Shown here in pieces: positions 1 to 4,254 of a stretch of DNA of 6,746 nucleotides; position 1 is the stretch's first letter, and every line of letters begins with the position of its first letter. The position numbers were made by a program, and so were the translations under genes. The DNA lies in contig JAEWMY010000040.1 in assembly GCA_023393015.1 (NCBI GenBank), positions 1 to 6,746 on the forward strand. The letters run 5' to 3'. The notes under the pieces were generated by a model. The model worked only from the letters and a program-made list of their open reading frames with translations, ran no database searches and was not told the DNA's origin. The stretch comes from Spirochaetota bacterium. GTDB lineage: Bacteria; Spirochaetota; Spirochaetia; Treponematales; Treponemataceae.

Positions 1-29
1 GCGGCAAGAACGATAAGAATTTTCTTCAT
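1..29 (-). CDS. 5' end of a secreted or lipoprotein gene (partial)
   Basis: Only the first nine codons plus two bases lie in the window; the gene continues past the left edge. They read MKKILIVLA followed by a probable Ala: two lysines and then a hydrophobic run, as at the start of an N-terminal signal peptide. The start is well supported because AGGAG (minus strand, 36-40) sits 6 bases upstream of the ATG, and a promoter lies further upstream at 95-124. The protein is therefore probably exported or a lipoprotein. Next to a xylulokinase/xylose isomerase locus, a periplasmic sugar-binding protein of an ABC transporter is a natural guess, but nothing visible proves it. Its control region contains a LacI-type operator. 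Confidence 0.7.
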
Positions 30-56
30 CTTTCTCTCCTCTTTTCTGTTTGACAC

Positions 57-76
57 GGGATACCCGAAGGTAACCC
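57..76 (-). promoter_or_regulatory. UUCG-capped hairpin in the 5' leader of the leftmost gene
   Basis: Read on the minus strand, GGGTTACC-TTCG-GGTATCCC forms an 8-bp stem with one U-U mismatch, closed by a C(UUCG)G tetraloop, an exceptionally stable cap. It lies in the roughly 60-base leader between the predicted transcription start (about position 88) and the ribosome site at 36-40. No U-run follows, so it is not a terminator. It may stabilise the message or act in post-transcriptional control. The role is inferred; the pairing is seen directly. Confidence 0.5.
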
Positions 77-94
77 ATTGCCTTTCATGCGGTA

Positions 95-124
95 ATCCTA
101 CACCCATTCGAGAGGCGCTGTCAA
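95..124 (-). promoter_or_regulatory. sigma70-type promoter for the leftmost gene
   Basis: On the minus strand a perfect -35 box TTGACA (119-124) is followed by an 18-base spacer and a -10-like TAGGAT (95-100, four of six consensus bases). Transcription would start near position 88, giving a leader of about 60 bases before the ATG at 29. The strong -35, moderate -10 and nearby palindrome suggest regulated expression. Confidence 0.6.
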
Positions 125-148
125 ATGATTTTTCGCGGTCACTTGCCC

Positions 149-164
149 GGTAAACCGGTTTACC
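149..164. promoter_or_regulatory. LacI-family-type operator palindrome
   Basis: GGTAAACCGGTTTACC is a perfect 16-bp palindrome with a central CG. This is the architecture of LacI/GalR-family operators, and the CCGG centre resembles sites of the GntR/IdnR gluconate regulators of that family. Its centre is about 68 bp upstream of the predicted start for the leftmost gene, beyond the -35 box. That is an unusual place for simple repression and could mean activation, looping, or another promoter. The cognate regulator is not in this window; the AraC-type protein next door would not be expected to bind such a site. Confidence 0.6.
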
Positions 165-260
165 ATTCGTCATAACACCGCGATGGGGTACGCTCTTTTA
201 CCTTCGTCTCATCGCGTTGTATCTTTCCGACGGACAAAACGCCGACGAAAAATCGTCATA

Positions 261-1127
261 TCAGGTAAAATCGACAATCTGCACAAAGGTTCGGCGATAG
301 TGAACGGGCGACATCCCCGTGCATTTTCGGAAGATTCGAGAAAAGTGAAACTGGTTTTCGAAACCGAACCAATCTGCTATCTCACCGACGGTTTTGTCGG
401 TTGACATGAGCATTCCGCTCGCCCCTTCGACCTTGAGCCGCATGAAGTATTGATGAGGGGTCATGTGTACCTCGTCCCGGAAGGTACGGATGAAGTGCTC
501 CTCGGAGAGGGAGAGCTTCCGCGCGAACTCCTCGATGAGGACGTTTTCCCGAACGTGACGTTCCATAAGGGCGAGGGCCTTTTCGGCGTGAAGCCGGTTA
601 GCGCGACGGGAGAACGCCCGTACATCCTGAGGAGATACGGCGTCCCGGCAATACCAACGGTACAGAAAACTCTGCAGGAGATGCAAGGCCGCTTCCCGCA
701 GGGCCGCGTCGGAGGATCTAGCCATGCGCAACAAATCCTCGAATTGGAACCGGAAATGCGGATCGACCGAAAGGACGGTAGCCTTCGCGGCAATCGTGGA
801 GCGGAGGGTCTCGGGAAGGGCAAACGAGACACGTTCGTCGGTCTCGTCGAAGGCAAACAGTATGGCGTAGTACGTGAGGGGCGCCGAAACCGCCTCGGGA
901 ACGATCGAATGGAAATCATACGGACCGGTAAGAAAGACCCGACCGCCCGAAATGGGATAGCGGGCGGTATTGCACTGAAAGGTTCCCGTTCCTTCTATAA
1001 AAAAGTGTAACTCGAATTCAGCCGTTCCGTGGGTATGATAGCGACCGTGCCATGAAAGCCGGTCGCTGACGCCGGCACGTTCATCATCCTGTAAACGGTA
1101 TACGAATACGGAATCCAGTATCTTCAT
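261..1127 (-). CDS. AraC-family transcriptional regulator, probable pentose-responsive activator
   Basis: This 288-residue protein has the standard AraC/XylS layout. The N-terminal part (about 25-100) is a cupin-like sensing domain with histidines near HTHGTAEFELHFF and a small-residue turn (SGGRVFL). The C-terminal part (about 185-283) contains two helix-turn-helix units: the first around 197-217 (IEEFARKLSLSEEHFIRTF), the second around 246-267 (TVGEIADWFGFENQFHFSRI). It ends in the family signature FSRIFRKCTGMSPVHYRR (about 262-279). It is transcribed divergently from xylB, the usual position for a pathway activator, so it probably binds a pentose and activates xylB-xylA. The ligand is inferred. 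No Shine-Dalgarno precedes the ATG; instead a near-consensus promoter puts the transcription start at the ATG itself. No alternative in-frame start is seen nearby. It could be named xylR by context, but AraC-type regulators of many sugars look alike. Confidence 0.9.
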   Translation of the reverse strand: MKILDSVFVYRLQDDERAGVSDRLSWHGRYHTHGTAEFELHFFIEGTGTFQCNTARYPISGGRVFLTGPYDFHSIVPEAVSAPLTYYAILFAFDETDERVSFALPETLRSTIAAKATVLSVDPHFRFQFEDLLRMARSSDAALREAALHLLQSFLYRWYCRDAVSPQDVRAFSRRANRLHAEKALALMERHVRENVLIEEFARKLSLSEEHFIRTFRDEVHMTPHQYFMRLKVEGASGMLMSTDKTVGEIADWFGFENQFHFSRIFRKCTGMSPVHYRRTFVQIVDFT

Positions 1128-1133
1128 GCGTTT

Positions 1134-1162
1134 ATTATAAGGAAAAGAACGAGAAATATCAA
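1134..1162 (-). promoter_or_regulatory. promoter of the araC-family gene (leaderless start)
   Basis: Minus strand: -35 TTGATA (1157-1162, five of six consensus), a 17-base spacer, then a perfect -10 TATAAT (1134-1139). Only AAACGC separates the -10 box from the ATG at 1127, so the normal start point (6-8 bases after the -10) is the A of the start codon or within a base of it. AT-rich DNA lies just upstream of the -35 box (1162-1179, an imperfect palindrome) and could act as an UP element. Confidence 0.75.
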
Positions 1163-1188
1163 TTTTAGATATATAAAATCAGCTTAGA
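1158..1188. promoter_or_regulatory. candidate AraC-type direct-repeat operator
   Basis: Two similar elements lie in the same orientation: ATCAATTTTAGA (1158-1169) and ATCAGCTTAGA (1178-1188). Their ATCA parts are 20 bp apart and their TTAGA parts 19 bp apart, about two helical turns, as for AraC-family half-sites. The right element ends just upstream of the xylB -35 region, where a class II activator would sit. The left one overlaps the -35 region of the divergent regulator promoter, allowing autoregulation. The repeat is short and imperfect, so this is a hypothesis. Confidence 0.35.
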
Positions 1189-1190
1189 CC

Positions 1191-1220
1191 ATACCGTTCC
1201 GGCAAAAACGCCCGTATACT
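1191..1220 (+). promoter_or_regulatory. xylB promoter with good -10 and poor -35
   Basis: TATACT (1215-1220) matches five of six -10 consensus bases. At the expected distance upstream (1191-1197) there is only ATACCGT, with no recognisable TTGACA. Such a promoter usually needs an activator, in keeping with the divergent AraC-type gene. The predicted start is near 1227, giving a short leader of about 18 bases that contains the AGGAGG ribosome site (1232-1237). Confidence 0.5.
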
Positions 1221-1244
1221 CAAGATACGTTAGGAGGTTCGGAG

Positions 1245-2747
1245 ATGAATACAGTAGCCGGAATCGACATGGGAACCCAGAGCATTAAAATCGTGCTCTA
1301 TGACGGAGTCTCCCGCTCGACCGTGGCAAAGGCCCAGGTACCGGTGGATATGATCGCGGAGAACGACGGAACGCGCGAGCAAAAAACCGAATGGTACGAC
1401 AGGGCGCTCGAGGAATGCTTCGCCGCCTTCACGGCCGAACAGCGCGGATCGATCAAGGCTATCGGCGTATCAGGACACCAGCACGGCTTCGTGCCGCTCG
1501 ACGCGGACGGAAAGGCCCTCTATAACGTCAAACTCTGGAACGACACCTCCACCGTGGAAGAATGCAATCTCCTGACCGCTGCCGCCGGCGGCGCCGACGC
1601 GGTGATCGCCGAGGTATGCAACCTGATGCTTCCCGGCTTTACCGCGCCGAAGATCCTGTGGCTCAAGAGGCACAAACCCGAGGCCTTCGCGCGCTTGCGT
1701 TACGTCATGCTCCCGCACGACTACCTCAACTGGCTCTTTACCGGCGAATACGTCATGGAAGCGGGCGACGCCTCGGGCACGGCCCTCTTCAACGGCGCGA
1801 AACGGACCTGGTCGGACAAGATCGCCTCGCTCATCGATCCGGGCTTGCGCAAGATTCTGCCGGCCATTATCGCCTCGGAAAAACCCGCGGGCTTCGTGAC
1901 CGCGAAGGCGGCTTCTCGCTTCGGCATTCCCGCCGGCATCCCGGTTTCGTCTGGAGGAGGCGACAACATGATGGGCGCCATCGGAACGGGAACCGTCAGC
2001 GACGGTTTTCTCACGATGAGCCTCGGAACCTCGGGAACCCTGTACGGATATTCCGACAGCCCCGTGGCGAACCCCGCGAAGGGACTATCCGGATTCAACT
2101 CCTCGACCGGCGGGTACCTCCCGCTCCTGTGTACCATGAACTGCACGGTCGCCACCGAGGAAACGCGGGCCCTCTTCGAGCTCGACGTCAAGGCCTTCGA
2201 CGCCTGCGCGGCGAAAGCGCCGATCGGCGCGGACGGCGTCGTGTTCCTTCCCTTCTTCAACGGGGAGCGCACGCCCAACCTTCCCAACGGACGTGCGAGC
2301 ATCATGGGACTCACGGCCGCGAACGCCTCGCGCGAAAACATAGCGCGCGCGGCGATGGAATCGGCCATATTCGGGATGCGCATCGGACTCGAGGCCTTCC
2401 AGGCGCTCGGTTTCCGCGCGAAGGAAATCAGGATCATCGGAGGCGGCTCGAAGAGCGCGCTCTGGCGCGAGATCGCCGCGAATGTGATGAACCTGCCGGT
2501 GAAGCGGCCCGAGAACGACGAAGCCGCGGCGATGGGAGGGGCGATCCAGGCGCTCTGGTGCCTCGAATCGATCGAGGCCACGAAGTCGGGCAAGGCCGCG
2601 CGACCGATCTCGAAGCTGACCGACGAGCACGTGAAGATCAACGAGGCGGAACGCGTGATGCCCGATCCCGCGGCGGTCGCGGCGTACGACAAGGCCTATG
2701 CCGCGTACAACCGGTATCTCGACGCGCTCGCCCCGCTGTATTCCTGA
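1245..2747 (+). CDS. xylB: Xylulokinase (FGGY carbohydrate kinase)
   Basis: The 500-residue protein matches xylulokinase in length and along its whole sequence. It would phosphorylate D-xylulose with ATP to D-xylulose 5-phosphate for the pentose phosphate pathway, in the cytoplasm. The N-terminal ATPase-fold domain starts with the phosphate loop GIDMGTQSIK (6-15). Also visible are VSGHQHG (75-81; compare GQMHG in E. coli XylB), the signature GFTAPKILWLKRHKPE (131-146), GGGDN (237-241) with likely catalytic base Asp240, MSLGTSG (258-264), the sugar-pocket motif FFNGERTP (337-344), and the C-terminal IIGGGSKSALWREI (397-410). GFTAPK and GGGDN favour xylulokinase over glycerol or gluconate kinases; a related ketopentose as substrate cannot be excluded. 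The ATG has AGGAGG seven bases upstream. The gene lies 114 bp before the isomerase gene, probably in one operon, with the order kinase then isomerase. Confidence 0.93.
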   Translation: MNTVAGIDMGTQSIKIVLYDGVSRSTVAKAQVPVDMIAENDGTREQKTEWYDRALEECFAAFTAEQRGSIKAIGVSGHQHGFVPLDADGKALYNVKLWNDTSTVEECNLLTAAAGGADAVIAEVCNLMLPGFTAPKILWLKRHKPEAFARLRYVMLPHDYLNWLFTGEYVMEAGDASGTALFNGAKRTWSDKIASLIDPGLRKILPAIIASEKPAGFVTAKAASRFGIPAGIPVSSGGGDNMMGAIGTGTVSDGFLTMSLGTSGTLYGYSDSPVANPAKGLSGFNSSTGGYLPLLCTMNCTVATEETRALFELDVKAFDACAAKAPIGADGVVFLPFFNGERTPNLPNGRASIMGLTAANASRENIARAAMESAIFGMRIGLEAFQALGFRAKEIRIIGGGSKSALWREIAANVMNLPVKRPENDEAAAMGGAIQALWCLESIEATKSGKAARPISKLTDEHVKINEAERVMPDPAAVAAYDKAYAAYNRYLDALAPLYS

Positions 2748-2794
2748 CGCGCGCCGCGGGCCCGCAAACCCGGCGTGGACAAGGCAAGACTGAG

Positions 2795-2813
2795 GCCTTA
2801 TTGTTAATAAGGC
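2795..2813 (+). promoter_or_regulatory. perfect stem-loop in the xylB-xylA spacer
   Basis: GCCTTATT-GTT-AATAAGGC is a perfect 8-bp inverted repeat with a 3-base centre. No U-run follows, so it is not a rho-independent terminator. It could be an mRNA processing or stabilising hairpin separating the kinase and isomerase messages, or a protein-binding palindrome in DNA. The AT-rich core in a GC-rich genome makes chance less likely. Confidence 0.5.
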
Positions 2814-2821
2814 ACGCAATA

Positions 2822-2845
2822 CGCGAGTAATCGCGAAACGTTTTT
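2822..2845 (+). promoter_or_regulatory. small GNRA-loop hairpin plus short T-run before xylA
   Basis: CGCGA-GTAA-TCGCG forms a 5-bp stem with a GUAA (GNRA-type) loop. TTTTT at 2841-2845 follows after AAACG, and the isomerase ribosome site (AAGGAAGGA, about 2848-2856) comes directly next. The stem is short and the T-run is offset by five bases, so it would be at most a weak attenuator. It may modulate read-through or ribosome access for the downstream gene. Confidence 0.3.
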
Positions 2846-2861
2846 AGAAGGAAGGAAGACT

Positions 2862-4064
2862 ATGAAAAGACAACTTTCAATGCCGTTCTGGTGCGTCAAG
2901 AGCTCCTGCGGGGATCCCTTCGGCGGATCGGTCATGGACTCGATCTCGGCTCTCGAGGCATGCGATATCCTGTGCGAGGCCAAGAAGGAAGGGCTCATCG
3001 AGTTCACCTCGACCCATGACGACGACATTGTCGCCTGGGACCCCATGAACCCGATGGACGACCAGGATCCGTCGAGCGACTGCTACAAGACCATCCACGC
3101 CCTCAAGGAAAAGATGGACAAGGTCGGACTCAAGATGATCATGGTCACCTGCTCCCTCCACGGGGACAAGCTCTTCCGCAACGGCGGGCTCACGAACCCC
3201 GATCCGGAGATCCGCGCCCTCGCCGCGCAGAAGGTCATGCGAACCCTCCGCATCGGAAACTTCTTCGGCGCGCAGTACTTCACCTACTGGGTCGCGCGCG
3301 ACGGTTTCGAGTGCCAGTTCGCCGTGGACTGGAAAACCCCGTACAAGTACATCGAGCAGGGCCTCAACCTCGCCACGCGCTACATCAAAGAGAACAAGCT
3401 CTCGATCAAGTACTGCACCATCGAGCCCAAGCCGAACGAGCCCCGCGGCGAGATGTATCTCGCCACGACCGGACACGCGCTCGGCCTCATCAGCCGCCTC
3501 GAGGATCCCTCGATGTGGGGCGTGAACCCCGAGCTCCTCCAGCACGAGGGTATGACGAACCTTTCCGCCTCGAACGCGGCGGGAATGGCGATCCACGCGG
3601 GCAAGCTCCCCTTCCTCCATATAGGAAACCAGAAGGCCGGACAGTTCGACAACGACTCCCCCACCCTCACCGGAATGGACGGACTCAAGGAGATGGTCGG
3701 CCTCGGATGGATGCTCGAAGTGCTTGACTGGAAGGGACACATCGAGTTCGACAACCACATGCTCCGCACCGACGCCGCGCCCGGCAAGGACAACGCGATC
3801 AAGCTCCGCAAGGACTTCGTGAAGTTCAACGTGGAAGCCTGGCGGATGGTCGAAAAGAAGGCCGAGGAACTCGCGAAGAACAAGAACCTCGACAAGATCC
3901 GCGCCACCGTGCTCGGAAAGGATTCATCCGTCGCGAAGGCTCTCGATTCGTACGATCTCAAGGCCATTCAGGCCGCGAAGATCGATTACAAGAAACTCGT
4001 CGAGACCCCGATCTCCAACATGAACATCGACATGGCCTTCAACAAGGCGATCATGGGAATGTAA
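2862..4064 (+). CDS. xylA: Xylose isomerase-family TIM-barrel protein, divergent active site
   Basis: The 400-residue protein has the length and order of the short (Streptomyces-type) xylose isomerases, which interconvert D-xylose and D-xylulose. Recognisable elements are GDPFG (17-21), THDDD (51-55) with His52 and Asp55 as the ring-opening pair, Trp143, the hallmark IEPKPNEPRGE (187-197) with metal ligand Glu188 and Lys190, NPE (222-224) with Glu224, His228, the metal pair FDND (Asp263, Asp265), and FDNHMLRTD (296-304) with Asp297. Differences from the classical enzyme: the Phe94 position is His100, GGRE after the tryptophan is VARD, one extra residue separates Glu224 and His228, and the metal-1 Asp of HIDLNGQ falls on His253 (ungapped alignment) or Gly255. 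The start is supported by AAGGAAGGA a few bases upstream. Context (xylB upstream) favours xylose isomerase, but a related aldose isomerase is possible. The gene symbol is therefore provisional. Confidence 0.82.
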   Translation: MKRQLSMPFWCVKSSCGDPFGGSVMDSISALEACDILCEAKKEGLIEFTSTHDDDIVAWDPMNPMDDQDPSSDCYKTIHALKEKMDKVGLKMIMVTCSLHGDKLFRNGGLTNPDPEIRALAAQKVMRTLRIGNFFGAQYFTYWVARDGFECQFAVDWKTPYKYIEQGLNLATRYIKENKLSIKYCTIEPKPNEPRGEMYLATTGHALGLISRLEDPSMWGVNPELLQHEGMTNLSASNAAGMAIHAGKLPFLHIGNQKAGQFDNDSPTLTGMDGLKEMVGLGWMLEVLDWKGHIEFDNHMLRTDAAPGKDNAIKLRKDFVKFNVEAWRMVEKKAEELAKNKNLDKIRATVLGKDSSVAKALDSYDLKAIQAAKIDYKKLVETPISNMNIDMAFNKAIMGM

Positions 4065-4070
4065 GAAGTT

Positions 4071-4127
4071 CCGCGGGTCCTGGGCCCGCGGACGAGCCGG
4101 CTCGCGCGCCAACGCGGCGCGAGAGCC
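4071..4127 (+). promoter_or_regulatory. two strong GC hairpins after xylA
   Basis: Seven bases after the stop codon, CCGCGGG (4071-4077) pairs with CCCGCGG (4085-4091) across a 7-base loop. A second hairpin follows: GGCTCGCGCGCC (4099-4110) pairs with GGCGCGAGAGCC (4116-4127), 12 bp with one mismatch and a 5-base loop. Neither is followed by a U-run. They may protect the 3' end of the isomerase mRNA from exonucleases or slow polymerase before the true terminator just downstream. Confidence 0.55.
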
Positions 4128-4132
4128 TGACT

Positions 4133-4163
4133 GCCGACGTCGCGAGACGTCGGCTTTTTTTTT
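4133..4163 (+). terminator. rho-independent terminator of the xylB-xylA unit
   Basis: GCCGACGTC (4133-4141) pairs perfectly with GACGTCGGC (4146-4154) around a GCGA (GNRA) loop, and nine T residues follow immediately (4155-4163). This is a textbook intrinsic terminator. It separates the sugar genes from the chemoreceptor, which must therefore have its own promoter. Confidence 0.93.
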
Positions 4164-4197
4164 ATCGGCTTCGCGAACGCCGTTAGCCGAAAAATAT

Positions 4198-4227
4198 TTA
4201 TCGAAAATCCCGAATATGCCGTATACT
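4198..4227 (+). promoter_or_regulatory. chemoreceptor gene promoter
   Basis: TATACT (4222-4227) is a good -10 box, preceded by only a weak -35-like TTATCG (4198-4203, 18-base spacing). The predicted start is near 4234, about 20 bases before the ATG at 4255. The nine bases CCGTATACT (4219-4227) are identical to those at the xylB -10 region (1212-1220), and both promoters lack a good -35 box. No match to the sigma28 flagellar consensus was found. Confidence 0.45.
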
Positions 4228-4254
4228 GTACCGAGCACAATCGAGAGGTACTCC

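Noticed and set aside
244..257. Small hairpin GACGA-AAAA-TCGTC as a terminator for the AraC-type gene
   Set aside because: The stem is only five base pairs and no proper U-run follows on the minus strand, so termination there cannot be claimed.
450..1010. Plus-strand open frame of 186 codons opposite the AraC-type gene
   Set aside because: It is antisense to a clearly conserved regulator and shows no recognisable domain.
1721..2819. Minus-strand open frames (323 and 244 codons) opposite xylB
   Set aside because: Composition is that of GC-driven shadow frames, no motif is recognisable, and the plus-strand xylulokinase explains the conservation.
1562..2830. Plus-strand open frame of 422 codons overlapping xylB
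   Set aside because: It is an Arg-rich shadow in another frame of xylB with no domain and no ribosome site.
4195..4225. Sigma28 flagellar-type promoter for the chemoreceptor
   Set aside because: GCCGTATA resembles the GCCGATAA -10 element, but no TAAA-type -35 is found about 15 bases upstream.
4216..4254. Upstream ATG adding 13 residues to the chemoreceptor
   Set aside because: No ribosome site precedes it and it lies before the -10 box, so it would not be on the transcript.
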